A DNA stretch of 64,000 nt from Algoriphagus aestuarii (GCA_017051695.1 JAFIDK010000001.1:992001-1056000), one strand, 5' to 3'. Positions 9,073-17,789 are shown, numbered from the stretch's first letter. Made by a program: numbers and translations. The notes: generated from the sequence alone by a model not told the origin.

Positions 9073-10215
9073 TTAAAAATCAAAAGTGAATACTGCGAAG
9101 CCGAGCTCATCCTCCACATTGACATAGGACCAAAGCTTTCCGTCTTTGAAGAATGCATACTCAATAATGTCTTCCAATCCATCGATTTTTGATTCTCCTA
9201 CTAATTGCATTTGGGTATTAAATGCAATTATATAAATCTCAATTGTTGGCTTTCCATCAGGAATGTCACTAGGCATTACAATCTTTCCTATCCTGAAAAA
9301 AAGCTTTCTTTCTTCATCCCAAAGCAAACCGGAATAGGTAATTTGAGAACTTATTATACTTTTTTGTTCTTTGTATTCCTGTGTAGAGTTTACATCTGTT
9401 TTTGGAAATTCTGTCTTGGCTTTAGGAGTAGTTTTTAAAGGAAATGAGTAAAAGGAAAGTGAGTCATTTTCTAAGTGATACCGATATAAATCACTTGTTA
9501 CCGAAGAGCTTATGTAGAGGTATTTATCAATTTCCTCTAAAAAATATTCTTCCATTGATATCTCAGCATATTCTCCCTGTCTATTGATCAAAGTGAATTT
9601 TTCCGTCAAATCCAACTCAGGAATATCTATGAATTTTGCTGTTTTGGTTTCCTTGTTCATTTTGAGCAGATCTCTACCCGATACCAGAAAGTCTCCTGGG
9701 AGTGAAAACAGATACTTTTGATCCTTACTGCTGGTAAGCAGATAAGATAGTTCCACTTCATCTTTTTCTTCTATTCCAGAGTACTGGCCGGGATTTGGCG
9801 TAACGTCCTCAATTTTTTTGCCTTGGTTATTAAAAATCCCCGCTGATCTAAAAGGTGCGATCATAAATTGTTCATTTGGCAATGATTGGAGGCTGAATAC
9901 ATAAGTTCCTACCCCATCTGGGCCCTCTTTTTCAAATTCTAGCTGATGATCTAGAGATAATGTATTTAGGTCAATGGCATTGATTGTAGTGTTTTCTGAG
10001 TCGAATTGGTAAAGCCATTTTTTGTCTGTAGAAATATCAGATAAATACAATCCCATGGATAGGTTGATAATTTCATCTCCTGGGTCTACGACTACTGTAT
10101 CGACGGTAAATGTGATATCCTCCAGTATATTTACAAATTCTGAGCTTTCAGAATTGCTTTTTTCCCCACAGGATGCAAAGACAAATAGAAATAGAATGGG
10201 AATTAGTTTATTCAT
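9073..10215 (-). CDS. DUF4221-like lipoprotein, array member 5 (subgroup B, with tag)
   Basis: A 380-residue lipoprotein (lipobox FASC, Cys16). Conserved blocks are VDTVVVDPGDEIINL, KEGPDGVGTYV, ITYSGLLWDEERKLFFRIG and the C-terminal tag KLWSYVNVEDELGFAVF. The first ten residues of its signal peptide nearly match member 6 (KLIPILFLF against RIIPILFLF), although member 6 belongs to the other subgroup. That is a hint of mosaic exchange of 5' ends. The start codon overlaps the stop of member 6 by 4 bp, so translation of the two is probably coupled. Function unknown. Confidence 0.78.
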   Translation of the reverse strand: MNKLIPILFLFVFASCGEKSNSESSEFVNILEDITFTVDTVVVDPGDEIINLSMGLYLSDISTDKKWLYQFDSENTTINAIDLNTLSLDHQLEFEKEGPDGVGTYVFSLQSLPNEQFMIAPFRSAGIFNNQGKKIEDVTPNPGQYSGIEEKDEVELSYLLTSSKDQKYLFSLPGDFLVSGRDLLKMNKETKTAKFIDIPELDLTEKFTLINRQGEYAEISMEEYFLEEIDKYLYISSSVTSDLYRYHLENDSLSFYSFPLKTTPKAKTEFPKTDVNSTQEYKEQKSIISSQITYSGLLWDEERKLFFRIGKIVMPSDIPDGKPTIEIYIIAFNTQMQLVGESKIDGLEDIIEYAFFKDGKLWSYVNVEDELGFAVFTFDF

Positions 10216-11348
10216 GTTCCATAATTTGGTTTGACCCGTATAAAGGCCATCTCATCATTTAGGTTAATGTAGGAATACAACATCCCATCCTTGAAAAAGG
10301 ATTGATAATAGGAGTAATCATATTCCACCTTTTCCTCATGCAATTGATCGAGATCAGAGTCAAAAATTGTCAGAACTGTTTTCATAGCAACAGAGTCTCC
10401 AATCATTCGATCCTTGTCATAACTGAATCTCCAAAATTTTTCATTCTGCTCATCATAGAGGAATTTGCCAAACTGTACTTCTTTAGAGTGCTCATTGAAA
10501 CTGGCTTCTCGATCTTCTTTGCTGATAGATTCTTTTGTGGGATTTCCTTTTTTTGCATCTGCTGTGAGTTGAGAATGAAACACCTTATGAATTAGAGTGT
10601 CATTTTTCATATCAAAGACAAATGCTTCATTAAATGCGCTTGTAGATACAATTAAATTGTTTTTTGATTTTGCGATATAAGATGATTCTCCTTTTTCAAA
10701 GCCATATTGGTTTTGGATAATAAACTGTTTGAGGCTACTGAGTTCAGGAATTGGGATTTTACGGATCGTGGAATTAAGTAAATCAACCAATGCAAGACCT
10801 TTCGTCCCGCCCACCTTTTTACCAGCGTCTTCCTTATAGATTGCATAAAGATGAGATCTATCATCACTAAAGATTGGGTGGTATTCGAAACGTTCTCCTT
10901 CCTCCATTTCATCCCCTTTGAAATAATTTGGGCCGATTTTGATAGTTTTCATTTCGGTCCTCAGAGAGTCAAAAACTCTATACTCATTCCACCCTTCTAC
11001 CACAATTTCTTTTTGTTGAGTAACATAAATTCCAAATACAACTGGTCCGATGCCTATTGGACCTTCTTTTTCCATTGGTTCAATTTTGATCAACTCCTGC
11101 TCATCCAAGTCAATGATTTCCAGGTTTGGGGCAAATGAATTTAAGTTGTATAAAAATTTCTTGTCAGGAGATACATTAGCGGTGGCCAAATAGATCTCCA
11201 TAAAGTAAAACCTGTCCTTGAAATCTATTTGCACCGTGTCGATTTCAACAGAAAAAGTGAAAGGCTGAGGGTCTTCGGACTTTACATCTTTTTCCCCTCC
11301 ACAAGATGCAAAGGCAAATAGGAATAGAATGGGAATTATTCTCTTCAT
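10212..11348 (-). CDS. DUF4221-like lipoprotein, array member 6 (subgroup A)
   Basis: A 378-residue lipoprotein (lipobox FASC, Cys16, followed by GGEKDVKSED). It has IDTVQIDFKDRF in place of the usual DPG loop, then KEGPIGIGPVV, VQFGKFLYDEQNEKFWRFS, and the subgroup A end INLNDEMAFIRVKP. Members 2 and 3 share the phrase GDSVAMKTVLTIFDSDLDQL. It is isolated from the other subgroup A genes by members 4 and 5 (subgroup B), so the array has not grown simply by copying the neighbour. Role unknown. Confidence 0.78.
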   Translation of the reverse strand: MKRIIPILFLFAFASCGGEKDVKSEDPQPFTFSVEIDTVQIDFKDRFYFMEIYLATANVSPDKKFLYNLNSFAPNLEIIDLDEQELIKIEPMEKEGPIGIGPVVFGIYVTQQKEIVVEGWNEYRVFDSLRTEMKTIKIGPNYFKGDEMEEGERFEYHPIFSDDRSHLYAIYKEDAGKKVGGTKGLALVDLLNSTIRKIPIPELSSLKQFIIQNQYGFEKGESSYIAKSKNNLIVSTSAFNEAFVFDMKNDTLIHKVFHSQLTADAKKGNPTKESISKEDREASFNEHSKEVQFGKFLYDEQNEKFWRFSYDKDRMIGDSVAMKTVLTIFDSDLDQLHEEKVEYDYSYYQSFFKDGMLYSYINLNDEMAFIRVKPNYGT

Positions 11349-11354
11349 AGTTGC

Positions 11355-12491
11355 CTAAAAATCAAAAGTGAATACTGCAAAGCCCAGCTCATCCTCCACA
11401 TTGACATAGGACCAGAGCTTGCCGTCTTTGAAGAAATAATCTTGAGGAAATTGATTATACCCTTTAATTAGGCTTTCACCTAATAGATTTAGTTCCTTAT
11501 CGTAAACCAAAAGAAAGACTTCATAGGAGACAGGGTCTTTTCTTGTTTCTCCTAAGTATGACCTGCTTGCCAACCGATAAAATCTGGAAGTACTTTCCTC
11601 CCAATGCAGCCCCCAGTAACTAATCTGGGATACAACTTTTTTATACTCCTGCCACCATTCCTCAGGGGAATTGGGGTCATTTACTATATCACCTTTCTTT
11701 TCATTTGGAATGATTTGGTGGGAAAAATCCAAATAGGTCAAATTATCCAGTTTAGGATCATATCGGTAGATCCCATTGGAAACAGAGCAGGTGATGAACA
11801 GTTGACCATTTGCCAATTGTTGATCATAAACTTCTTCAAATGCACCGCCACCTTCTTCAAAATAAGTAACTCTGAAATTGCTAGCCAGATCCATTTTGGG
11901 TAAAGAAATCAATTTCCCTTTTTGGTTGACGGGATCTACAATTGCTAATTTTCTTATTCCCACATTCATATCCCCTGGCAAAGAGAATAATTTCTTGGAA
12001 GTAGAATCCCATTTTAATTTTGTCAGAATATCGAATGGGTTGAGTTCGTTTAAACCTTCGATTTCATGGGGCTTTAAATTAAATTGGGCTATTCGCTCTC
12101 CTTCTTTATTAAAAATCCCAGTGTAATTAAAAGAGGCCAATATCATGGTTTCATCTTGGAGAGTTTGCAAAGAAATTAGGTTTCCCAATCCATTGGGACC
12201 ATCTTTCTGAAATACAGTTTGACCAATCAGCTTTTGATTTTCTAAATCTACCCATTGAGCAATATTTCTAGTATGGTCAAAAAATATCAAGGTATTCGAA
12301 TTTGGAATTACACTGAAGTTGTTTAAGCCGTATTTAAGATTAAAAATCTCGTCTCCCGAGTCTATCAATAAGGTGTCGATTGAATAATTTAGATTTTCCA
12401 AAATATTCCCAGATTTAACAATCTCAGAACTGCCTTTTTCATCGCAGGCTGCTAATAAGATGAGGCTTAGATATGGTAGTAGTTTTTTCAT
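11355..12491 (-). CDS. DUF4221-like lipoprotein, array member 7 (subgroup B, with tag)
   Basis: A 378-residue lipoprotein (lipobox LAAC, Cys16). Blocks: IDTLLIDSGDEIFNL, KDGPNGLGNLI, ISYWGLHWEESTSRFYRLA and the tag KLWSYVNVEDELGFAVF. Over its last 75 or so bases the DNA differs from member 8 at about one position, although the two proteins are otherwise only distantly alike. A six-base gap separates it from member 6. The segment FFKDGKLWSYVNV directly before the tag is also fixed in members 4, 5, 8 and 10 with minor changes. Confidence 0.78.
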   Translation of the reverse strand: MKKLLPYLSLILLAACDEKGSSEIVKSGNILENLNYSIDTLLIDSGDEIFNLKYGLNNFSVIPNSNTLIFFDHTRNIAQWVDLENQKLIGQTVFQKDGPNGLGNLISLQTLQDETMILASFNYTGIFNKEGERIAQFNLKPHEIEGLNELNPFDILTKLKWDSTSKKLFSLPGDMNVGIRKLAIVDPVNQKGKLISLPKMDLASNFRVTYFEEGGGAFEEVYDQQLANGQLFITCSVSNGIYRYDPKLDNLTYLDFSHQIIPNEKKGDIVNDPNSPEEWWQEYKKVVSQISYWGLHWEESTSRFYRLASRSYLGETRKDPVSYEVFLLVYDKELNLLGESLIKGYNQFPQDYFFKDGKLWSYVNVEDELGFAVFTFDF

Positions 12492-12496
12492 TTTGG

Positions 12497-13639
12497 TTAA
12501 AAATCAAAAGTGAATACTGCAAAGCCCAGCTCATCCTCCACATTGACATAGGACCAGAGCTTACCGTCTTTGAAGAAGTAGAAAGCCGGGTTTTTATCTA
12601 ATTCTTCCAGTAAAGTTTCTCCTAATAGATTTAGGTCTTTGTCGTAAACAAATAGAAAGACTTCAGCGGTATAAGTATTGGAACCATCTTCTTTGGGGTG
12701 GATTTTCCTTCCCAATCTCAAAAACCTATTGGTTTTATCATCCCAAAGCAATTTTTCAAAGCTGATTTGAGAGGAGGATTTGGACATTTCCGCCGAAAAC
12801 TCCGCTCTACTGGAAACTTCACTCTTTAATTTACCGCTCTTGGCATTGGGGACGAGCTGATGATCGAAGGTAAACAGCTGTAGTGTGTCCTTTTGATAAT
12901 CATACTTATAAATAGAAGAAGTGACCTCACAGGTGATGTAAAGCACTCCATTGATTTCCTGGAGGTTCATTTGGGGGATCGAAAACATACTCCCCTGATC
13001 GCTGTGGAGGGAGACTAGGAAATCATCTGCTATATCCAGTGCGGGTAAGTCAATTAATTGCCCTGATTTTTCATCCGGATTTAATTTGACCAAGTCTTTT
13101 GCTCCTTGATTAGAAAAGCCAGTAAATGAAAAAAGCCAATTGGCGTCAGATGACATAAAGAGTTGGTTGGAAAACTGGGTATCGGGATCTAGTCCGCTGA
13201 ATTCATCAGTGTTTAGTTTGAAATGTTTAAGCCTGTTTCCCTCCCGATCAAATATGCCTGTGGATTCATAAGCAGTGATCAAAAAATCCTCATCAGGTAA
13301 TACCTGTTGGCGCTGGACGTAGACTCCGGTACCGTTGGGCCCTTCTTTTTCAAAATCAAAGACTTCCAGCAATCGTAATTGATTAAGGTCCACTTTTGAG
13401 ATGGAGATCTCATCATAGTTTAGAATATAAAGGATCTGATTATCATTTGAGAAACTGGTAGAATTTTTTAGTTGGTATTCATTCGAGATAGCCAAAATTT
13501 CCTCTCCAGGATCTATAACCACGGTATCCACGGTGAATGAAAAGTTCTCTAAAAGGTTGGAGGAGCCAGATTCAGAGTTTTTGTATTCGCTACAGGAGAA
13601 GAGACTAATCGAAAAGGTAAAAAGCAGTAGTTTTTTCAT
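12497..13639 (-). CDS. DUF4221-like lipoprotein, array member 8 (subgroup B, with tag)
   Basis: A 380-residue lipoprotein (lipobox LFSC, Cys16). Blocks: VDTVVIDPGEEILAI, KEGPNGTGVYV, ISFEKLLWDDKTNRFLRLG, and the tag KLWSYVNVEDELGFAVF. The stretch VFLFVYDKDLNLLGE before the tag is almost the same as in members 4 and 7. A 5-bp gap separates it from member 7, and it follows member 9 by 3 bp. The close packing points to one long transcript. No enzymatic residues can be recognised. Confidence 0.78.
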   Translation of the reverse strand: MKKLLLFTFSISLFSCSEYKNSESGSSNLLENFSFTVDTVVIDPGEEILAISNEYQLKNSTSFSNDNQILYILNYDEISISKVDLNQLRLLEVFDFEKEGPNGTGVYVQRQQVLPDEDFLITAYESTGIFDREGNRLKHFKLNTDEFSGLDPDTQFSNQLFMSSDANWLFSFTGFSNQGAKDLVKLNPDEKSGQLIDLPALDIADDFLVSLHSDQGSMFSIPQMNLQEINGVLYITCEVTSSIYKYDYQKDTLQLFTFDHQLVPNAKSGKLKSEVSSRAEFSAEMSKSSSQISFEKLLWDDKTNRFLRLGRKIHPKEDGSNTYTAEVFLFVYDKDLNLLGETLLEELDKNPAFYFFKDGKLWSYVNVEDELGFAVFTFDF

Positions 13640-13642
13640 AGC

Positions 13643-14785
13643 TTATTTGGTTGGGAATTTTAGATCAAAAATCACAAATCCGGGATTTTCATCAATTGGC
13701 ATGTAGGAGTAAAGTTTTCCATTGTAAAAAAAAGTTCTGGAGAGCGGGTAATATAGATCCAAAGTGGTTTCACCTAAGAGCGTAAGATTTTGATCATAGG
13801 CAAATAGATAGACGTCCCGTTTTTTGGGTTCTCCGCTTTCTTTTTTTCCATTGGATTTAGACCCTAACCGGAAGTACATTTCACGGTTTTCATCCCAATA
13901 AAACTGGTGAAAGGACACCTGCTTGTCAATTTCCTCTCCGATTTCTTGGACACGCTCTTGGGAATCTGCCCGGGCTGGATATTCACCGGATTTTTTGGAA
14001 GTGACCAGTTGATGTTCAAATCTTTTAAGAGTCAGGCTATCGGTAGCAAAGTCGTAGATATAGGTGTCTGAAGTACTTCCAGAGGTAATGAATAATTGAT
14101 TTTGGATTTTTTTGAGGGCTAAAAAATCACCGTAGGTTGTACTTCCATTTTCGAAAGAATAGCTGGTTCTGAAATTTCTTGTTAAGTCCAAAGCTGGTAA
14201 ATCAATCAATTTTCCAGTTTTGGCTTCCAGATCCACCATGGCTATTTGGGAGATGAATTCCAGTTTTTTACTGGGAGTTGAAAACCCTTTTTTCTTATCA
14301 GGGCTTAAGAGTAAGTTAAAATTCAGACTGGTTAACTCATCCTCCAAACCCTCGAACTCCTCTGGTTCCATCAGGAAACTCAATGTTTTTTCTCCTTCTG
14401 CGGTATAAATTCCTTGTGTTGCATAATCTGCCAAAACAAATTCGCCAGTTGGTAACAGATCAAAATATTGGATATACCGTGGCGCCCGGTTTGGTCCGTC
14501 TTTATCTAAAATAATTCTTTTTGTCAAGGAAAGGGAATTCAGGTCTATGGCATGGATTTCTGGGATTTGGCTCATCGCAAAATAAACCGTGGGTTCATTT
14601 TCATTTTTTGCAAACTTGAAATACATCCCAGGATTGAAAATTTCCTCACCGACATCTACCGCTACAGTGTCCACAGTATAAGTCAGATTTTCGAGGATAT
14701 TTTTTGATTGAAAACCTTCAGATTTTTCTTTTTCAGCACAGGAAAACACCAGTGAAAACAGTAGAAGAATAAATAGTTTTTTCAT
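13643..14785 (-). CDS. DUF4221-like lipoprotein, array member 9 (subgroup B, tag lost or diverged)
   Basis: A 380-residue lipoprotein (lipobox VFSC, Cys16). It has VDTVAVDVGEEIFNP, a changed loop KDGPNRAPRYI where other members have GxG after GP, VSFHQFYWDENREMYFRLG, and a C-terminus LYSYMPIDENPGFVIF in place of VNVEDELGFAVF. Its body (VYLFAYDQNLTLLGE, IYDFATDSL) clearly belongs to subgroup B, so the loss of the shared tag is specific. This makes it a useful control for the idea that the tag is maintained by recombination or selection in the other members. Confidence 0.77.
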   Translation of the reverse strand: MKKLFILLLFSLVFSCAEKEKSEGFQSKNILENLTYTVDTVAVDVGEEIFNPGMYFKFAKNENEPTVYFAMSQIPEIHAIDLNSLSLTKRIILDKDGPNRAPRYIQYFDLLPTGEFVLADYATQGIYTAEGEKTLSFLMEPEEFEGLEDELTSLNFNLLLSPDKKKGFSTPSKKLEFISQIAMVDLEAKTGKLIDLPALDLTRNFRTSYSFENGSTTYGDFLALKKIQNQLFITSGSTSDTYIYDFATDSLTLKRFEHQLVTSKKSGEYPARADSQERVQEIGEEIDKQVSFHQFYWDENREMYFRLGSKSNGKKESGEPKKRDVYLFAYDQNLTLLGETTLDLYYPLSRTFFYNGKLYSYMPIDENPGFVIFDLKFPTK

Positions 14786-14791
14786 ATTGAA

Positions 14792-15940
14792 TTAAAAATC
14801 AAAAGTAAACACCGCGAAACCGAGCTCATCTTCGACATTGACATAGGACCAGAGCTTGCCGTCTTTGAAGAAACCCCCAAGTGGAAGTTCAGAAAGTCCT
14901 TCTAGCTTTATTTCGCCTTTGAGGTTTAGCTCCTTGTCGTATGCAAACATGAAGTATTCATACTTTTTAGGAGAATCTATATTGGCAATTGGGAGCCCTT
15001 TGCTGGCAAAGCGATAAAACCGTTGGGTAATCTCATCCCAATTAAAATCATAAAAGTTGATTTGGTCATGAAGCTTATCTGTTTCGGCTTGGAATTCCAT
15101 ATGGGAATTCACCTTATTTTTGACTTTTACGTTTTTCTCCAATGGTACCAACTCATGGCCGAACTCTTTATAAATTAAGGTTTCCATTTCTGGATCGTAG
15201 ATGTAAACAGAATTTTGGTACGTAGTGGAGATTATTATAAGATCATTGAGTTGTTGAAGAAAACGTTGTTCTCCTCTTGATTCACCTCCTTCGCTACCGC
15301 TGCTATATTGGATTTTATAATTATTTATTTTTTGAAATTGGGGTAGTTCCAAAATTTTACCGCTTTGCCCCAAAGAGTCAAATACTGCAAAAAACACCTC
15401 TTCAACATTCATGTAAATTGGTAAGGAATAAAGCTTATTTCTTACCAAATCGATCTGAAGCTGGTAAACCAGATTTAATCCAAAAGGGAAGTCTTTCAAT
15501 ATTTCTTCCTCAATGATGTTCAGACTGCCAATTTTCTTTCCAGTTTTTGAAAAAAAGTTAACTGTTCCAAATAAATCCTGAACAGAAAAATTTCCATTTG
15601 GTAGAAGTTTAAAAATATAAACTAATCTTCCAGTTCCATTTGGCCCCACTTCCTCAAAAGGATAATTATTGACCAATTTTAAGGAGTTCAGATCAATTTC
15701 ATGTAGGATGAACCTTGAGCGATCAAAGAAGTAAAACTGGTCTTTACTTGGGGAAAGGGAAACATAAGTTGATCCTAAATGCTTCAAATTAATAATTTCA
15801 TCACCAGGATCCACTACCACCGTATCAATTGAAAAAGTAAGATTATCTAAAAAATTTCCATTTTCTGGATTGCTCGATTCCTGGGACTTTCCACAGGATA
15901 AAAATAGAAACAAACTAAAAATCAGGAGAAGTTTCTGCAT
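14792..15940 (-). CDS. DUF4221-like lipoprotein, array member 10 (first gene of the array, subgroup B, with tag)
   Basis: A 382-residue lipoprotein (lipobox LFLSC, Cys16). Blocks: IDTVVVDPGDEIINL, EVGPNGTGRLV (the Lys of KEGP is replaced), INFYDFNWDEITQRFYRFA and the tag KLWSYVNVEDELGFAVF. It is the promoter-proximal gene: about 190 bp of AT-rich DNA separates it from the repeat region upstream, and any array promoter should lie there. No exact TAnnTTTG box with a correctly spaced upstream element was found. The DNA of its tag is the most diverged of the five tagged copies, but still close. Confidence 0.77.
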   Translation of the reverse strand: MQKLLLIFSLFLFLSCGKSQESSNPENGNFLDNLTFSIDTVVVDPGDEIINLKHLGSTYVSLSPSKDQFYFFDRSRFILHEIDLNSLKLVNNYPFEEVGPNGTGRLVYIFKLLPNGNFSVQDLFGTVNFFSKTGKKIGSLNIIEEEILKDFPFGLNLVYQLQIDLVRNKLYSLPIYMNVEEVFFAVFDSLGQSGKILELPQFQKINNYKIQYSSGSEGGESRGEQRFLQQLNDLIIISTTYQNSVYIYDPEMETLIYKEFGHELVPLEKNVKVKNKVNSHMEFQAETDKLHDQINFYDFNWDEITQRFYRFASKGLPIANIDSPKKYEYFMFAYDKELNLKGEIKLEGLSELPLGGFFKDGKLWSYVNVEDELGFAVFTFDF

Positions 15941-16624
15941 ATTAAAGAGTTTAGAATGGAATTTAGTTAATTCACTGCAAAATAGTTAGTTAATAAATCT
16001 AAAATTTTAATGAATCTAGAGGCTTATGAAGGGAGTATTTACAGATCGCGTCTTTCCCACTCTAGTATTCTTGGAGAATGTTTTTCCCAGCATTTCGCTT
16101 CGCTGATGATGGATTCTTACTTTTCGCAACTTTGGTGCTTCATTGGACTATTTACTCCCATTTTGTAAGGGTTTTCACGCTTCTCAGCCAGATACTTTCC
16201 ACGAAAACTAACTTATGCGCCTCCTATGCGTGCTTCGCGGGAGCCTCAGCGTACATTGCGGTTAAACCATAGAAAACATCGAGGTTAAAAAAGACCTCAA
16301 AGGTTAGGAACTTGACGTTTTGTGCTTCATTGGACTATTTACTCCCATTTTGTAAGGGTTTTCACGCTTCTCAGCCAGATACTATCCACGAAAACTAACT
16401 TATGCGCCTCCTATGCGTGCTTCGCGGGAGCCTCTGCGTACATTTCGGTTAAAAACAAAGAAACCTTCGAGGTTTCAAAAAACCTCAAAGGTTAGGTACT
16501 TGACGTTTTGTGCTTTTATCTATTTGGCCTTTGCGTTCTTCGCGGGAAACTTTGCGGTCTTAGCGGTTAAAAACAAAGAAACTTCAAAGGTCTTTCTCTT
16601 AGTTAAGCACCCTAGTTTATGAAA
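15941..16624. other. 684-bp non-coding region between the lipoprotein array and the DUF4286 gene
   Basis: No credible gene is present. Bases 15941-16020 are AT-rich and should hold the array promoter on the minus strand. Most of the rest is a tandem repeat described separately. Two open frames here (16078-16272 and 16413-16622) are translations of the repeat, read the same way in both units, and have no gene-like features. Confidence 0.7.
16135..16600. repeat. Tandem repeat: two 187-188 bp units and a diverged third
   Basis: Unit 1 (16135-16321) and unit 2 (16322-16509) are nearly identical over their length. Both begin GTGCTTCATTGGAC and contain TATGCGTGCTTCGCGGGAGC. A third, shortened and diverged unit follows (16510 to about 16600) with TTTGCGTTCTTCGCGGGAAA. 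The GCG..CGCGGGA..TTTGCGG..GGTTAAA wording recurs in shorter form at 56134-56190 and near 56336-56352, so it is a dispersed family. It shows no transposase, no obvious hairpin core and no ORF that would explain it. Confidence 0.8.
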
Positions 16625-16930
16625 CTATTTTACCAATTCCATTAGGGTTCTGAAAGGAATGGCTTTTTCGCCATATCTGGCTTGGGTTTCGTAGCGTAAA
16701 GCGTGCGCAAAACGTCCTTCGTATTCGATAAGTTTGCTGGTATTTTCTGCATAAAACTGCAAACTGTAATTGGTGACACTGTCATCTGGGCTGTTTAGCA
16801 GTCGGAAGAATTTATGTTCTAAAAATAAACCTGTAGCGAAAATATCCGGGATATGGGTGTCTTTCATCCACTGGACGAAATCTTCTTCTACCTCATTGGA
16901 AACCGTAAATGTGATGTTGTAAAGTATCAT
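16625..16930 (-). CDS. DUF4286 family protein
   Basis: A 101-residue soluble protein with no signal peptide. The sequence begins MILYNITFTVSNEVEEDFVQ and continues with a WMKDTHIP motif and later LQFYAENTSK. It reads as a small ferredoxin-like (dimeric alpha-beta barrel) fold, and it matches my memory of the DUF4286 family, common in Bacteroidota. The ATG at 16930 is the only sensible start. No function is established. It is divergent from the carotenoid operon across 110 bp, so both promoters would lie between 16931 and 17040. Confidence 0.75.
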   Translation of the reverse strand: MILYNITFTVSNEVEEDFVQWMKDTHIPDIFATGLFLEHKFFRLLNSPDDSVTNYSLQFYAENTSKLIEYEGRFAHALRYETQARYGEKAIPFRTLMELVK

Positions 16931-17040
16931 AGCGCGAGGTTTTGTTGGTATTTTCGTTTTTTTGCAAACAGATTAGAGATTTCAAAGTTAGGAATCCCAA
17001 CGTTAAAAACTGAATTTCCCCTTCTAAAGGTCCCAAGAAT

Positions 17041-17709
17041 ATGCATAAAGTGATTAAGACTCCTCCCGAGGCACAAAGTAAAAGATTGTTGATTGCTCAG
17101 ATCGTGGTGGTGGCTTTGTACCTAGTAGGCGTTGTGGGATTAAGTATTCCAGAATTTAGGCCGCTCTTTCAGTCACTTACGCCAGCACAGCTTTTGGTGA
17201 CTTTGATCTTGATTTTATCTTTTCATCGGGGTTGGACAGATGCATTTCCGATTGTGGCAGCATTGGCATTTTGGATAGGCTTTGGTTCGGAATTGATAGG
17301 GATACACACAGGCTTGCTCTATGGCGATTATGTTTATGGACCGACTTTAGGCCCGCAGCTATGGGAGGTGCCTCTCGTGATCGGTGTCAATTGGTTTATT
17401 TTGGTTTATCTGACCGGTTCGGTCTTTTCCCGAAGTATCAAGAATGATTATTATGCTGCTTTAATGGGTGCAGTTGCCATGACAGCATTTGATTATGTGA
17501 TGGAACCGGTCGCTACTGCCTTGTATATGTGGTATTGGAAGTTTGACATTATTCCTTTTGAAAACTATTTGGGTTGGTTTGGAGTTTCTTTTTTGATCCA
17601 TCTGATCTACAGAAAAGGGAATTTTGAAAAATATAACCCCCTGTCAGCCTTTCTGTTAGTTACGATGATTCTCTTTTTTGCCATACTTAATTTCACATTG
17701 GAGAGTTAG
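17041..17709 (+). CDS. cruF: Carotenoid biosynthesis protein, CruF-like 1',2'-hydratase
   Basis: A 222-residue polytopic membrane protein with about seven hydrophobic segments. The core LLYGDYVYGPTLGPQLWEVP, followed by GVNWFILVY, is the signature of the DUF422/CruF family. Known members add water to the terminal psi-end double bond of acyclic or monocyclic carotenoids to give a 1'-hydroxyl. That is the modification needed at the open end of flexixanthin-type pigments. It is the first gene of a three-gene unit with the crtZ-like and carH-like genes. A related enzyme type, the DUF422 bisanhydrobacterioruberin hydratase, cannot be excluded, so the exact substrate is inferred. Confidence 0.8.
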   Translation: MHKVIKTPPEAQSKRLLIAQIVVVALYLVGVVGLSIPEFRPLFQSLTPAQLLVTLILILSFHRGWTDAFPIVAALAFWIGFGSELIGIHTGLLYGDYVYGPTLGPQLWEVPLVIGVNWFILVYLTGSVFSRSIKNDYYAALMGAVAMTAFDYVMEPVATALYMWYWKFDIIPFENYLGWFGVSFLIHLIYRKGNFEKYNPLSAFLLVTMILFFAILNFTLES

Positions 17710-17789
17710 TATTGTTGGTGCAAAAAGAGTTATTTGCCTTTCGGTAAAAAAAATTAGAACAAAAGATCAGTATTTAAGTTTTCTACTAA

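Noticed and set aside
4530-15940. Array as a phase-variation or anti-phage island
   Set aside because: No recombinase, invertible promoter, simple-sequence tracts or nuclease genes are present; only a lipoprotein family was seen.
16078-16622. Two open frames of 64 and 69 codons (16078-16272 and 16413-16622) inside the repeat region
   Set aside because: They read the same repeat unit, share no start context, and their translations are repeat-derived and without homology-like features.
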